Source of the DNA: Paraburkholderia sp. IMGN_8
GTDB taxonomy: Bacteria > Pseudomonadota > Gammaproteobacteria > Burkholderiales > Burkholderiaceae
DNA: 64,000 bases
Direction: 5' to 3'
Assembly: GCF_038050405.1 (NCBI RefSeq)
Contig: NZ_CP150900.1
Coordinates: 4,340,001 to 4,404,000 of the forward strand
Under the pieces are notes generated by a model. The model saw nothing but the letters and a program-made list of their open reading frames with translations. It made no database searches and was not told the origin of the DNA. Both the position numbers and the translations under genes were made by a program. Shown here in pieces: positions 47,628 to 58,197 of this stretch; within the stretch, counting starts at the first letter, position 1; the number at the start of each line of letters is the position of its first letter.

Positions 47628-48290
47628 CTAATTAGCGTGGCGTTGGATGCAATCTTCGAGCGCGGTGTGCAAGGTTTCGGTGTCGTGTATGGCGTCGTCG
47701 AAAATGAAACGCGTGCGCGCACCGTCTTGTTTCAGATCGACGCCATATCGATCGACGCCAAGCAACTGGAGTTTGGCGGCGCGCGCCGAATGCTTTGTGA
47801 AGTGCTCGATCAACGCGTTCTCTTCATCGAAGCCGAGCGGCGCCAGCGGATCGAGTTCGGCGCCGTCGAGCCATCCCATCGCGCCGAAGCCGCCGATGTA
47901 GCGCAGCCTTTCAAGCCTCATCACCCAGAACGTGAAGTCGCCGAGAACCAGATAGCGTTCGGCGTCCGGGTGATAGCGCAGATAGCGATCCACGACCTCG
48001 GGCGTCGAGTCGACCGGTTCGAAGGTGCCGAGCAAGGTGACGCGCTGGCCGCTCTGCACGTCGCCATCGGGCGCGTCGACGGCCAGAAAACCGGCGCGCG
48101 GGTCGGCGTGCAGGTTGTGCGTATGCTCGGCGAGCTGGCTCACGAGAATTGTCGGACGGTGCCGCGGGTCCGGGGCGAACGGCAGCACCGACGGGTAGGG
48201 AAAGCCTTGCGGCTGGCGCGCATGGGTCGCAAGCGTGCCGACTGCGGCCGTATGCAGCAGATGCAGCGGAGCGTGGGCGGGAATGTTCAA
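47628..48290 (-). CDS. pyridoxamine 5'-phosphate oxidase-fold protein, HugZ-like
   Basis: A 220-aa protein of the FMN-binding split barrel: LLHTAAVGTLATHA and YPSVLPFAPD begin the barrel, TILVSQLAEHTHNLHADPRAG follows, and a C-terminal DUF2470-like domain (FDEENALIEHFTKH) ends it. This two-domain plan is that of HugZ/HutZ heme-degrading proteins, but substrate residues are not certain here. Stands alone. Confidence 0.75.
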   Translation of the reverse strand: MNIPAHAPLHLLHTAAVGTLATHARQPQGFPYPSVLPFAPDPRHRPTILVSQLAEHTHNLHADPRAGFLAVDAPDGDVQSGQRVTLLGTFEPVDSTPEVVDRYLRYHPDAERYLVLGDFTFWVMRLERLRYIGGFGAMGWLDGAELDPLAPLGFDEENALIEHFTKHSARAAKLQLLGVDRYGVDLKQDGARTRFIFDDAIHDTETLHTALEDCIQRHAN

Positions 48291-48490
48291 GTGGGCGCTC
48301 CTCGATGGATGGCCGGCAAAATAACCAACGAACGAATTGCAGGCGGGTGCTGCTCTCCTCTCACGCCGCCCCGAATAATCGTAAATACTAGATCACCGCG
48401 CGCCGAGCAGAGGGCGGCATGCTTCGATAGAATCGAAAATTCGCTTTCAACGCGCTTTCTTCCGGCGTTCTCTTCCTCGACGAGATTTCA

Positions 48491-49702
48491 GTGTCCGACC
48501 GCTCTTCCGACTTCGCCGCCCTCCCCGCCGCTCACCGCGATCTTTCCTGCACCGCGCGCCAGCGCGCCCGTTTTGCCACCATGGCGGTGTTTTTCATCGC
48601 CGGGATGATGTATGCATCGTGGGGGGTGCACGTGCCGACCGTGCGCGACCGCTTCCATCTGAACGCGGCGCTGCTGTCGTTCGCGCTGCTGGCGGTGGCG
48701 GGCGGCTCGATCGGCGCGATGGCGGCGAACGCTTCGTGGATCGCGCGCGTCGGGACGCGCCGCGCCTGTCTCACGGGCGGTCTCGTGATGACGGTGTGCG
48801 CGGCGCTGATTCTGGTCGTGCCGGCTTACTGGCTGTTGCTGATCGTGCTGGCCATCTTCGGCGCGGGCATGGCCACACTCGACGTCGCGATGAACGCGGA
48901 AGCCAGCGCCGTTGAGAAGACGCTCGGCAAGCCGATCATGTCGTCGCTGCACGGCATGTTCAGCGTCGGCGGAATGTTCGGCGCGGCGGTCGGCGGCGCG
49001 TTGCTGTCGCGCGGCATGGCGCCGGCGGTTCACCTTGCACTGGCCGCGGCGGTCAGCGCGCTGGTGCTGATCGCGGCCTGCCCATCCGTGCTGCCACATG
49101 TGCCGCACGCCGACCACCCCGACGCTGCCACGCCGCGCGCCAACCGCTGGCGCTCGCCGGCGTTGTGGGCACTCGGCGCGATGGCGCTGGTCGCGCTGAT
49201 CGCCGAGGGCGCCATGTACGACTGGGCCACCGTCTACATGCGCGACGTCGTGCTGGCGACGCCGGCACTCGCCAGCGCGGCATATGCGGCGTTCTCGGGC
49301 GGCATGGCAGCGGCGCGTTTCGCCGGCGACGCGGTGCGCGCCCGCTTCGGCGCGCCGCAACTGGTGATGGCGAGCGCATCGCTCGCCTGCGCGGGGATGG
49401 TCGGCGCGCTGCTGCTGCCGAATGCGATTGCGGCGCTGATCGGCTTCACGCTGATGGGCCTCGGGCTCGCCAACATGATGCCGGTGCTGTTCGCGGCGGC
49501 GGCGAGCGTCAAAGGGTTTCATGCGGCCGAAGGACTCGCGCACGTCGCGGGGCTGGCGTACTTCGGCCTGTTGCTCGGGCCGGTGATTATCGGCGCAGTG
49601 ACGCAGGTGACCAGTTTGCCGATCGGTTTGTCAGTGGTGGCGGTGTGTTCGGCGCTGATCGCGGTTGCCGGTCCGAAGGTGCTGCGGCGTTTGAAAATCT
49701 GA
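48491..49702 (+). CDS. major facilitator superfamily transporter
   Basis: A 403-aa protein with about twelve membrane helices. The first-helix segment MMYASWGVHVPTVRDRFHLN and the loop ARVGTRRACLTGG fit MFS carriers of the YbjJ-like branch. GTG start at 48491. Substrate unknown. Confidence 0.85.
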   Translation: MSDRSSDFAALPAAHRDLSCTARQRARFATMAVFFIAGMMYASWGVHVPTVRDRFHLNAALLSFALLAVAGGSIGAMAANASWIARVGTRRACLTGGLVMTVCAALILVVPAYWLLLIVLAIFGAGMATLDVAMNAEASAVEKTLGKPIMSSLHGMFSVGGMFGAAVGGALLSRGMAPAVHLALAAAVSALVLIAACPSVLPHVPHADHPDAATPRANRWRSPALWALGAMALVALIAEGAMYDWATVYMRDVVLATPALASAAYAAFSGGMAAARFAGDAVRARFGAPQLVMASASLACAGMVGALLLPNAIAALIGFTLMGLGLANMMPVLFAAAASVKGFHAAEGLAHVAGLAYFGLLLGPVIIGAVTQVTSLPIGLSVVAVCSALIAVAGPKVLRRLKI

Positions 49703-49959
49703 GGCAAAACTGCGCCTCCGGCGTGTCGGCGAACGTAACGACATACGAAAAACCGACGACTTACGTTACGTTACGCGCGGCCTGCACACGGCGGTGTTCC
49801 GGGCCACATTGGCTTCTTCGGCGCTTTTATGCACCAGCGCCCGAACCGACAACCCGTTGATCCATATGCATTTTTTCGTCTGTCCGGTCATGCGGATATA
49901 GATGGCATGAGCCTTGCAGTTAGCTCCCCAGCAGTTTCCAAGTTACCGGGGAGCAGGCC

Positions 49960-51411
49960 ATGAATCACAATTTCAAACTATCGGCGATCGCTATGTGCGT
50001 GACGTCGATGATTATTTTGACGGGGTGCGGGACCACGTTGCACACGCCGAACCTGGCCACTGGTGCGGGAAGCGGTTCCGGCGGCGGCTCGGGAAGCGGC
50101 ACGCCTACACCAACTCCGACGCCTACGCCGACACCAACACCGACGCCAACGCCAACGCCCACACCAACCCCGACGCCCACCAGCGCCAATCCGATCGGCA
50201 CAGTCGTTCAAAACACCGGCAACGTCGTCACCGCGACCGGACAAACCGTCTCCTCGATCGGCAGTCAGATCGGCCTGACACCGATCCCGGGCGCGAACCC
50301 GGCGACCACCAGCGCGCTCGGCGGCGTCGTATCGAATCTCGGCAATGCCGTCACCGCGCTCGGCGGGGGTGCCACGAACGGCCCCGGCCAGCTCGGCAAT
50401 TCCACCGATCCGCTTGGCACGACGCTCGCGAGCAACGGCAACCTCGTTTATGACGCGGGCCAGGCCGTCAACAGCGCGGGTCAACTCGTGACCAGTCTCG
50501 GCAGCGGCCCCACCGCGCCGCTCAGTCCGCTGACCACGCCGCTCGGCAGCACCGTCTCGACGGTCGGCACCGCGGTCAGCAGCCTCGGCACCATACTCGG
50601 TTCGCAAGTGACGACAGGGCCAATGCAGCAGGTCTCGCAAACTGGGAGCACGGCGATCACGCCGATTACGGCCACGCTCGCGCAGACGACCCAAACCGTC
50701 GGCGATACAACCGGCCTCGGTTCACCGCTGAACGGCTCGCTATCAACGATCGGCCAGGGCCTCAACAGCGCGGGCGGCCAGATCAGTAGCGCCACCGACA
50801 ATCCGATCGGCCAGAACCTCGGCAACGTCGTGAGCACGCTCGGCAACACGGTCACGTCCGCCGGCGGCCTGCTGACGGCTGGCAGTTCGGGAAGCGGCAA
50901 CCCGCTCGGCGGCATCACCGGCATCCTCAATCCGGGCGGCGGCGATGCTTCGGGCAGTCCGCTCGCGCCGTTGACCAGCATTCTCACCGCGTTGCCCGGC
51001 ACCTTGAGCAGCGGCCTGAGCAGCGGCGGTGGCGCCGGCAGTCCGCTTGCACCGTTGACCAACGTACTGACCACTTTGACCGGCAGCCTCGGCGCCGCCG
51101 CCGACGGCTCGGGCGGCCCGCTTGCACCGCTGCGCGGCGTGGTGAGTTCAGTCACCGGCGCATTGAGCGGCGCGACGGGCAGCGCCGGCAATCCGCTCGC
51201 ACCTGTGACCTCGGCGGTGTCGTCACTGACCGGCACGCTCGCGTCAGCCGCGGGCTCGGGCGGCACCGGCGGGACCAGCAATCCGCTCGCACCGATCACA
51301 GGTCTGCTTACCACCGTGACCGGCGCGCTGAGCGGCACGGCGGCACCGACGGGCGGTACATCGGGCGGCGGTTTGCTCGGCGGTCTCGGCGGACTGGCGA
51401 CGAAGAAGTGA
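49960..51411 (+). CDS. collagen-like repeat lipoprotein with (TP)n linker
   Basis: A 483-aa surface-type lipoprotein: signal LSAIAMCVTSMIILT and lipobox TGC near residue 23. A Gly/Ser stretch and about thirteen Thr-Pro pairs (residues 48-74) follow, then 400 residues of degenerate Gly/Ser/Thr/Leu repeats such as NPLAPxTxxLTxxTGxL, of the collagen-like triple-repeat type. The TP part is encoded by near-perfect 6-base repeats (about 50103-50180), so its length should vary in frame by slippage. Likely an outer-membrane or exported spacer protein. Closed by a strong terminator. Confidence 0.8.
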   Translation: MNHNFKLSAIAMCVTSMIILTGCGTTLHTPNLATGAGSGSGGGSGSGTPTPTPTPTPTPTPTPTPTPTPTPTPTSANPIGTVVQNTGNVVTATGQTVSSIGSQIGLTPIPGANPATTSALGGVVSNLGNAVTALGGGATNGPGQLGNSTDPLGTTLASNGNLVYDAGQAVNSAGQLVTSLGSGPTAPLSPLTTPLGSTVSTVGTAVSSLGTILGSQVTTGPMQQVSQTGSTAITPITATLAQTTQTVGDTTGLGSPLNGSLSTIGQGLNSAGGQISSATDNPIGQNLGNVVSTLGNTVTSAGGLLTAGSSGSGNPLGGITGILNPGGGDASGSPLAPLTSILTALPGTLSSGLSSGGGAGSPLAPLTNVLTTLTGSLGAAADGSGGPLAPLRGVVSSVTGALSGATGSAGNPLAPVTSAVSSLTGTLASAAGSGGTGGTSNPLAPITGLLTTVTGALSGTAAPTGGTSGGGLLGGLGGLATKK

Positions 51412-51466
51412 CGAACACGAATAACGACAGCAAATAACGACGGCAATACAAGCGTCGAAGGGGGGC

Positions 51467-51497
51467 GGCGAGCCGGGCAACCGGTTCGCCTTTTTTT
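51467..51497 (+). terminator. terminator of the collagen-like gene
   Basis: GGCGAGCCGG (51467-51476) pairs with CCGGTTCGCC (51481-51490), loop GCAA, followed by seven T. Confidence 0.9.
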
Positions 51498-51551
51498 ATC
51501 GCCGCGACCTAAGCTGATGCCGCGGCGCGGGTATCCCTCCGCTTCGCCGTT

Positions 51552-52568
51552 TCATAGTTCGTGATACGTGTCGTAATTGCTCGAGAAGTCGTTACGCTGC
51601 AGAAAATTGGTGAAGGTCATCGTCACCGACGCGTCGAGCCCTTCGACGTAATGCCACCAGCCGATCGGCAGAAACAGCAATTCGCCCGGCGCGAGCGTGC
51701 ATTCGATCAACTGCGCATTGCGCATCGACGGGAAACGCGCGTAATCGATCGCGCTGCCGTCCACGTGCGAAAAACAATGCAGGTAGTTCGCCATATGGGG
51801 CGTATCGGACAACGGAACCAGCTTGATATGTTTGCGGCCGATCACCTGCGCCATGAAGTTATTAGTCAGATCATGGTGAAACGGCGTCCTGGTGCCCGCC
51901 GGTCCGAACCAGAAGAATCCGGTATCGGGCGAACCGGCATCGAGATACTCGCGGATGGCCGGCACATCCGACCATAACGCGGCCAGTGCCGCGCGATTGT
52001 GCGAAGTGTTATTGGCCGTCATATAGAAATCGTTAGTCGAGCCGCTGCGCTCGACGAGATCGACATAATCGGCAAAGCGCATCATCCGCTTGAGCTTGGG
52101 CTGATTGATTTCATAGTTCGCATCCGACTCGCGGCCGAACTGCACTTCGACTTCGCAATCGCCGCAACGCGAGCGAAAGTAATCGAAATTCCATTGAGTA
52201 CGCGCCGGCCAGAAATCGAAAGCACCGGTGATGATGACCGGCCGGTTCTGAAAGTAGTACTGCTCAAAGAATTCATCGCGCGTTAGACGTTCGCGCCGTT
52301 CGACCGTATCGCCGCAAGCGCGTAAACGATTCAACGTGCCGTACACCGACAACATCCAGTCGCGCTTACGCAAACGATTGCGCAAGCGCCCAGCACCCTG
52401 CAGATAAGGACTCGCGAGCGCTGCTTCGATTTCGCGCGCAGCTTCGGCCGCGTCGAAACCATGCCCCACCAGCGCGCCGTGCACCGCGGGCGGCGGAGCA
52501 TCGAGCAACAGATTCTCGGCAATCCAGCGGCGCCAGCCGTCATCGAACGAACGGATCACAGAGCCCAC
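51552..52568 (-). CDS. cupin/JmjC-like Fe(II) and 2-oxoglutarate dioxygenase family protein
   Basis: A 338-aa protein. The C-terminal two-thirds is a cupin_8/JmjC barrel: RPVIITGAFDFWPA opens it, TPFHHDLTNNF (near residue 228) gives the H-x-D metal pair, and IGWWHYVEGLD (near residue 305) gives the last His. The N-terminal 100 residues are helical. The family hydroxylates proteins or small molecules. GTG 52568 follows GGGGAG; the longer frame has no ribosome site. Confidence 0.8.
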   Translation of the reverse strand: MGSVIRSFDDGWRRWIAENLLLDAPPPAVHGALVGHGFDAAEAAREIEAALASPYLQGAGRLRNRLRKRDWMLSVYGTLNRLRACGDTVERRERLTRDEFFEQYYFQNRPVIITGAFDFWPARTQWNFDYFRSRCGDCEVEVQFGRESDANYEINQPKLKRMMRFADYVDLVERSGSTNDFYMTANNTSHNRAALAALWSDVPAIREYLDAGSPDTGFFWFGPAGTRTPFHHDLTNNFMAQVIGRKHIKLVPLSDTPHMANYLHCFSHVDGSAIDYARFPSMRNAQLIECTLAPGELLFLPIGWWHYVEGLDASVTMTFTNFLQRNDFSSNYDTYHEL

Positions 52569-52628
52569 GTCTTTCTCCCCAGCGGTATTCGTCAGACCGT
52601 CGGCGTCACATGCGTCCGACCAAAAGAA

Positions 52629-52660
52629 AAGGCACGCGGGCCATGCGGCGCGCGTGCCTT
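52629..52660 (-). terminator. terminator of the LivK-type gene
   Basis: AAGGCACGCG (52629-52638) pairs with CGCGTGCCTT (52651-52660); on the minus strand it is followed by a U-rich run. Confidence 0.85.
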
Positions 52661-52708
52661 CTAACCACTTGACCGGCGACAAACAACGTTGTCGCCAGAC
52701 ACGCAGTT

Positions 52709-53854
52709 TTACATCTTCACTACGTCGAGCAGGGTCTTCTTGCCCGACTTGTAGTTGTACAGCGAGATCACGCCGTGTTGAAGGTCGCCCTTCGAATCGA
52801 ACGTGGTTTCACCGATCACACCCTTGTAGTCCGTGCTCGGCATTGATGCCAGGATCTTCGCCGGATCGGTCGAGTTCGAACGCTTCATTGCGTCGACGAC
52901 GATGTACACAGCGTCATACGTGAACGGAGCGTAGATCTGGATCGGCTGACCGAAACGCTTCTGATACTTGGCGAGGAACGCTGCGCCGCCAGCCATCTTT
53001 TCGAGCGCCATACCGGCTTCCGAGCAGACGATGTTGTCGGTTGCGTCGCCGGCCAGATCCGACAGCTTGTCGGTACAGACGCCGTCGCCTGCCAGCACCT
53101 TCGCGCGCAGGCCGAGCTGCTTGGCTTGCTTGGCGAACGGGCCGCCGGTAGCGTCCATGCCGCCGTACATGATCGCGTCCGGGTTTTCGCCCTTGATCTT
53201 CGTCAGAATTGCGCGGAAGTCGACAGCCTTGTCGTTGGTCGCGTCATGCGACATCACGTTCAGGCCCAGCGACTTTGCGGTCTTTTCGAATTCGTTGGCG
53301 AGGCCCTGACCGTAAGCGGTCGAGTCGTCGACGATCGCGACGCTCTTCACCTTCATGGTCTTGGAAGCGTAGTTCGCGAGTGCCGGACCTTGTTGGGCAT
53401 CGGTCGCCACAACGCGGTACGTCGTCTTGAAGCCCTGTAGCGTGTACGCCGGGTTCGTTGCCGACGGCGAGATCTGCACGATGCCTGCATCGCTATAGAT
53501 CTTCGAAGCCGGAATCGACGTGCCCGAGTTCAAGTGACCGACCACGGCGACGACCTTATCGTCGACCAGCTTCTGGGCGACTTGAGTTGCCGTACGCGGG
53601 TCAGCTGCGTCGTCTTGTGCGTCGAGTTGCAGCGTGATTTTCTGGCCGCCGATCGTCAGGCCCTTGGCGTTGATTTCCTCAACTGCCAGACGCGCGCCGT
53701 TTTCGTTGTCCTTACCCAGGTGAGCGATACCGCCAGTCAGCGGTGCCACGTGACCGATCTTGACAACCGTGTCGGCCGCGGCCGTTGTTGCCAACGTTGC
53801 GAACAGCATCGCCGCAGCGCTGATCGGCAACAGCTTTTGAATCTTGATGTTCAT
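52709..53854 (-). CDS. branched-chain amino acid ABC transporter substrate-binding protein (LivK type)
   Basis: A 381-aa periplasmic binding protein with Sec signal peptide (PISAAAMLFATLATTAAA) and family stretches VVKIGHVAPLTGGIAHLG, GHLNSGTSIPASKIYSD and YGGMDATGGPFAKQ. It is monocistronic and closed by a strong terminator; no permease genes are near. Colinear with the protein at 5370-6515. Binds Leu/Ile/Val or related amino acids by family. Confidence 0.92.
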   Translation of the reverse strand: MNIKIQKLLPISAAAMLFATLATTAAADTVVKIGHVAPLTGGIAHLGKDNENGARLAVEEINAKGLTIGGQKITLQLDAQDDAADPRTATQVAQKLVDDKVVAVVGHLNSGTSIPASKIYSDAGIVQISPSATNPAYTLQGFKTTYRVVATDAQQGPALANYASKTMKVKSVAIVDDSTAYGQGLANEFEKTAKSLGLNVMSHDATNDKAVDFRAILTKIKGENPDAIMYGGMDATGGPFAKQAKQLGLRAKVLAGDGVCTDKLSDLAGDATDNIVCSEAGMALEKMAGGAAFLAKYQKRFGQPIQIYAPFTYDAVYIVVDAMKRSNSTDPAKILASMPSTDYKGVIGETTFDSKGDLQHGVISLYNYKSGKKTLLDVVKM

Positions 53855-54321
53855 GTAAGTCTCCAGTTTCGGTCCCAAAAACAACGTAATCGCCCTGTGC
53901 CCCCCGCTTCCCCTACACGTGTCGCTCAGTCCCGTGGACGACCACGCCGGTTGCATCGTTCATGCACTTGGCCAGCACGTCCGCCAACCTGTTTGTGACA
54001 GGCGGCAAACCGTACTTGCGCGCAAGTGTAGGCTATCAAATTAAATTGTGGGACTTTTTTGAGGAAGTGGGATGAACACTAATAGCGTTTATCCAACAAG
54101 CGCCGGTTCCGCGTGGACAGACAGGCCGGAAAGCACCAGCCCATGCGGGTTTCCGCTATGTGCTGCGTTCCTCTGACTGGACGGCCTAAAGGTTTTAGCG
54201 TGTTAAACCGTTAATGGTTCGAATAGGCTTTGCGCATAAAAGCAGGCGCATCGCGGGCAGGCGCGAGAGGCGTACGAACCGCGTACGACCTGCGCACGAA
54301 CCGCGCCTGAACCGCGCTGAA
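53855..54321. other. 467-base intergenic region with 11-bp tandem repeat
   Basis: Between two minus-strand genes. It holds the promoter of the binding-protein gene at its left. Near 54272-54326 an 11-base unit (GTACGAACCGC) is repeated about five times with decay. No gene supported. Confidence 0.45.
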
Positions 54322-55425
54322 TCAGCGTTTGAGCGCGGCGATCCGCGCCGCCGCCGCAAGCCATTCCTGATCGAGTTGCTCGACCAGTTCGGCGGCGCCC
54401 AGACCTTCGCGGCGCTTGCGGCCAATGGGTGTACCCTGGCCCGACCAGAGCGACAGATAGTCCGCGTTTTCCGCACGGCTCGCGGTTTGACGCAGTTCCT
54501 GCGTCAAAGCGTTTTGCACCGGATACGGCGCGATCTTTTGCGCTGATTCCGTCAAGCGCTGCATCAGCGGATTGCGTATGCCGCGCGCATGACGGCCGGT
54601 GATGGCGCGCGTCACGCTAGTCGCGGTGTCGGGCATCGAGCGCAAACGGCCTTTCCATGCTGGCGAAATCTCACTCTCCGCACAGGTGATGAACGCGCTG
54701 CCCATCATCGCCGCCTGTGCGCCCAATGCCAGCGCGGCGGCCACGCCACGTCCGTCCATGATGCCGCCCGCCGCCAGCACCGGCAGGCCGGTCGCGTCGG
54801 CGAGTTGCGGCACCAGCGCCATGGTGCCGATCAGCGCGTCTTCGAACGCGCCGATGAAGGTGCCGCGATGCCCGCCGGCTTCCGCGCCTTGCGCGACGAT
54901 CGCGTCGGCCCCCGCGGCGCGCCAGGCCAAACCTTCGGCGACATGCGTCGCTGTGCCTATTACATATAGACCGTTTGCCTGCAGACGGGCGACATCGTCT
55001 TCAGAGAGCAGTCCGAACGTAAAGCTCGCCACCGGCACGCGCAATTCGATCAGCGTTTCCAGTTGCGCGCGGAAGTCCGGCGCGTAACGTTCGAGCGGCT
55101 GGCCCGGCGGCAAACCGAGATCCGCGCGCAATGGATCGATCGCTTCGAGCGCGCGACGTACGGTCGCATCGTCCGGCGCGACCGGCTCCAGCACAAACAG
55201 ATTGACGCCGAACGGACGATCGGTCAGCAAGCGAATCGCCGCGACTTCGCTCGCGATCTTCTCTGGCGCCAATGCTGCGCCGGCGAGAAAGCCAAGTCCG
55301 CCGGCATTCGACACGGCCGCGACCATCGCGGGCGTAGTCGCGCCGCCGACCATCGGCGCCTGCACAACCGGCACCCGCATCCTGAAACGTTCGGCAAACG
55401 GCGTCACAAAACTGCCTTCACTCAT
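54322..55425 (-). CDS. nitronate monooxygenase (2-nitropropane dioxygenase family)
   Basis: A 367-aa FMN-dependent TIM-barrel enzyme: [20 protein letters not shown] at the start, [17 protein letters not shown] with the catalytic-type His, and [20 protein letters not shown] for the phosphate site. Oxidises propionate 3-nitronate or similar. MSEGSF at 55425 is chosen; the frame begins at 55449. Confidence 0.9.
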   Translation of the reverse strand: MSEGSFVTPFAERFRMRVPVVQAPMVGGATTPAMVAAVSNAGGLGFLAGAALAPEKIASEVAAIRLLTDRPFGVNLFVLEPVAPDDATVRRALEAIDPLRADLGLPPGQPLERYAPDFRAQLETLIELRVPVASFTFGLLSEDDVARLQANGLYVIGTATHVAEGLAWRAAGADAIVAQGAEAGGHRGTFIGAFEDALIGTMALVPQLADATGLPVLAAGGIMDGRGVAAALALGAQAAMMGSAFITCAESEISPAWKGRLRSMPDTATSVTRAITGRHARGIRNPLMQRLTESAQKIAPYPVQNALTQELRQTASRAENADYLSLWSGQGTPIGRKRREGLGAAELVEQLDQEWLAAAARIAALKR

Positions 55426-55699
55426 AGTCGATTCCTTTTCATACAACACCTTCGCAGCACGGGCGAGCAGATACGCTCGACTGTACCCAGCCGCGCAGCA
55501 ACGGAGAAATGAATAATCGAGAATGTTTCAATCGTCTTACGAGATTGTCGCTGCGCCTTGCTCGCCGTCAGCCCTCGCGCGGCCTCGCTGCACGCCCTTT
55601 CTTTTGATGGCAAACTGACCGCCCGCTTCAGGCACTCAGGCCTTTGGCATTCATTCAGACCGGCCTCGCGCATCGACGCGCAGGTAAATGGAGAGCGAC

Positions 55700-56398
55700 A
55701 TGAGCACGACTTCCCGATGGATCGATATCCCCGCCGGCAACGACAGCTTCGGCGGCTATCTGGCGCTGCCCAAAGGCGGCAAGGGACCGGCCGTCATCAT
55801 CATTCAGGAAATCTTCGGCGTGAACAGCCACATCCGCTCGGTCGCGGATCAGTATGCGCAAGACGGCTACATCGCACTCGCGCCGGACATCTTCTGGCGC
55901 ACGCAGCCGCGCGTCGAACTGACCTATGAGGGCGCCGACCGCGACAAGGGCATCGAGTTGATGCAAAAGACCAATGTCGATCTGGCGGTCGCCGATATTG
56001 GCGCGGCCTCCGCGGCGCTGCGCGCGATGCCGGAAGTGACCGGCAAGATCGCCGCGATCGGCTTCTGCTTCGGCGGCCAGCTCGCCTATCTGGCGGCAGC
56101 GCAAGGCTCGCTCGACGGCGCGGTCGCCTACTACGGCGGCGGCATCCAGAACAAGCTCGAGCAGGCCGCGAAGATCAAAGTGCCGATGCTATTCCACTAC
56201 GGCGAACTCGACGCGCATATTCCACTGTCGGCAGTCGGCCAGATTCAGGAGCGCTTCGCGGGCCGCACGGATGCGGAATTCAACATCTATCCGAACGCCG
56301 ATCACGGCTTCAACTGCTCGGACCGCGCGTCGTATAACCAGCGCGCGGCAGCGCTGGCGCACGGCCGCACGCTGACCTTCCTCGGTGAGCGCCTGTAA
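55700..56398 (+). CDS. dienelactone hydrolase family protein
   Basis: A 232-aa alpha/beta hydrolase. Catalytic triad: Cys in IGFCFGGQ (near residue 121), Asp in GELDAHIP, His in NADHGFNC. The oxyanion part IIQEIFGVN also fits. Dienelactone hydrolases open lactones in chloroaromatic breakdown, but many act on other esters. Start ATG 55700 with GGAGAG upstream; ATG 55688 is also in frame. Confidence 0.92.
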   Translation: MSTTSRWIDIPAGNDSFGGYLALPKGGKGPAVIIIQEIFGVNSHIRSVADQYAQDGYIALAPDIFWRTQPRVELTYEGADRDKGIELMQKTNVDLAVADIGAASAALRAMPEVTGKIAAIGFCFGGQLAYLAAAQGSLDGAVAYYGGGIQNKLEQAAKIKVPMLFHYGELDAHIPLSAVGQIQERFAGRTDAEFNIYPNADHGFNCSDRASYNQRAAALAHGRTLTFLGERL

Positions 56399-56433
56399 CT
56401 CGCGCGTGTATCTCGGTTACTCTTTCCAAAAGA

Positions 56434-56458
56434 CGGCGCGCGTCCGGCGCGCTGTTTT
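56434..56458 (+). terminator. terminator of the dienelactone hydrolase gene
   Basis: An 8-bp GC-rich stem (56434-56441 with 56447-56454, one G-U pair), followed by four T. Confidence 0.7.
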
Positions 56459-56568
56459 CTCCAATGCGCGTGCATGAACTGGAGGCGGCGGCACGTCCGG
56501 CGCTGCGGTTCATCACGCATCAGTGCAACTGGCAGATTCCAACACCCGATAGCGAGGGCTCATCCGTC

Positions 56569-58089
56569 GTGCAATCAGACTATCTCGCCTATGACGCCAT
56601 CGGCCTCGCCGAACTGGTTCGAAGCCGCAAAGCAAGCGCGCGTGAATTGCTGGATATCGCGATCTCACGCACCGAGGCCGTCAATCCCGCGATCAATGCG
56701 ATTGTCCTGAAGGACTACGATGCAGCGCGTCAACGCGCATCGCGTGACGACGCGAGCAGAGCGAATGGCGAAAATCGTGCGGATGGCGTAATCACGCAAG
56801 GCGCGCTGGCAGGCGTGCCTTATCTGATCAAGGATCTGGGCGCAGCGGTCGCCGGGCTGCGCATGTCGATGGGCAGCCGCCACTATCGTCACTTCATTCC
56901 CGCCGAGGACGCACCGGTTGTAGCGCTCGCCAAAGCGGCCGGGCTCAACATCTTCGCCAAGACCAGCACGTCCGAACTCGGCCAGATGCCTTATACGGAG
57001 CCCGAACTGTTCGGCGCGTGCCGCAATCCGTGGAATCTCGACCACACGCCGGGCGGCTCCAGCGGCGGCGCGGCGGCGGCGGTCGCCGCGGGCATCGTGC
57101 CGCTCGCGCATGCGTCCGACGGCGGCGGTTCGATCCGCATTCCCGCCTCGTGCTGCGGACTGTTCGGCCTCAAGCCGTCACGCGGACGTGTGCCGCGCGC
57201 GACGCCGGCTGCCGCTGTCGGTGAACTCGGCATCGATCACGCGGTATCGCGCAGCGTGCGCGACAGCGCGTTGCTGCTCGATCTGCTGAGCGGTAATGCG
57301 GACCGGCTGGCCGGCGCACCGGGCACTTTCCTGAGCGCCGCTCGTGAGCCCTGCAAGCCGCTGAACATCGCGTACGTCACCGAGCCGATGCTCGCGCCGT
57401 CGTTATCCGCCGACGCGCGCGCCGCACTCGATGACGCCGCGCAGCTCGCGAGTTCGCTGGGTCATAACATCGAGCCGGTTTCGCTCGGCATCGATTTCGC
57501 GGCAGTCCGGCATGCGTTCCTGACGATCTGGTCCGTGACCGCCGAGGACCTGGTGCTGAACGCCGATCGCACCACCGGCCGCAAACCTCAGCGCACAGAC
57601 TTCGAAATTTCGACGTGGACGATGGCGCACGTCGGCCGCAAGCTGGGCGAACGCGGACTGCCTGCCGCGCTCGAAGAACAGCGCCGCATCACCGAACGGC
57701 TCACCGGCTTGCTGAGCCGCTACGACGTGATTCTGTGCGCGACGCTCGCCGCTCCGCCGATCAAGATCGGCGAAATGCAGCCCACCTCCGCGGAGCGCAT
57801 GCAGATGCGCGCCGTCACCGCGATGCCGCTCGAACCGCTGATGAAAAAATTGCTCACCGAAGCGTCGAACAAAGCGTTCGCGTGGGCCGGCTGCACGGAG
57901 TTGTTCAATCTCAGCGGCCAGCCGGCGATGTCGATGCCGCTTTACTGGAATGCGCGCGGATTGCCGGTCGGCGTGCAGTTCGCCGCGCGTGACGGCGGCG
58001 AAGCAATACTGTTGCGCCTTGCCGCGCAACTCGAAGCCGCACGGCCATGGTTCGACAAGCGACCGCCGTTGATGCAGGCGCGCAGCTAG
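56569..58089 (+). CDS. amidase signature family enzyme
   Basis: A 506-aa amidase. The Ser-cisSer-Lys triad is visible: Lys in [10 protein letters not shown], cis-Ser in [16 protein letters not shown], and nucleophile Ser in [12 protein letters not shown]. Hydrolyses amides; substrate unknown. GTG 56569 gives the usual start [16 protein letters not shown]; a start at ATG 56464 would add 35 residues of low quality. Confidence 0.9.
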   Translation: MQSDYLAYDAIGLAELVRSRKASARELLDIAISRTEAVNPAINAIVLKDYDAARQRASRDDASRANGENRADGVITQGALAGVPYLIKDLGAAVAGLRMSMGSRHYRHFIPAEDAPVVALAKAAGLNIFAKTSTSELGQMPYTEPELFGACRNPWNLDHTPGGSSGGAAAAVAAGIVPLAHASDGGGSIRIPASCCGLFGLKPSRGRVPRATPAAAVGELGIDHAVSRSVRDSALLLDLLSGNADRLAGAPGTFLSAAREPCKPLNIAYVTEPMLAPSLSADARAALDDAAQLASSLGHNIEPVSLGIDFAAVRHAFLTIWSVTAEDLVLNADRTTGRKPQRTDFEISTWTMAHVGRKLGERGLPAALEEQRRITERLTGLLSRYDVILCATLAAPPIKIGEMQPTSAERMQMRAVTAMPLEPLMKKLLTEASNKAFAWAGCTELFNLSGQPAMSMPLYWNARGLPVGVQFAARDGGEAILLRLAAQLEAARPWFDKRPPLMQARS

Positions 58090-58197
58090 CGAAGCCACCC
58101 GTTCAGGCGTGCCCTCGCGAAGGTACTCAGGCTGCAGGTGAAGCAGCCTGGGAAACAACGTGAAAACGGCATGAGAAACAGCCGCTGAAAGAGCCGT

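Noticed and set aside
48488..49543. 351-codon minus-strand frame
   Set aside because: Antisense shadow of the MFS transporter, extremely rich in Arg, His and Gln.
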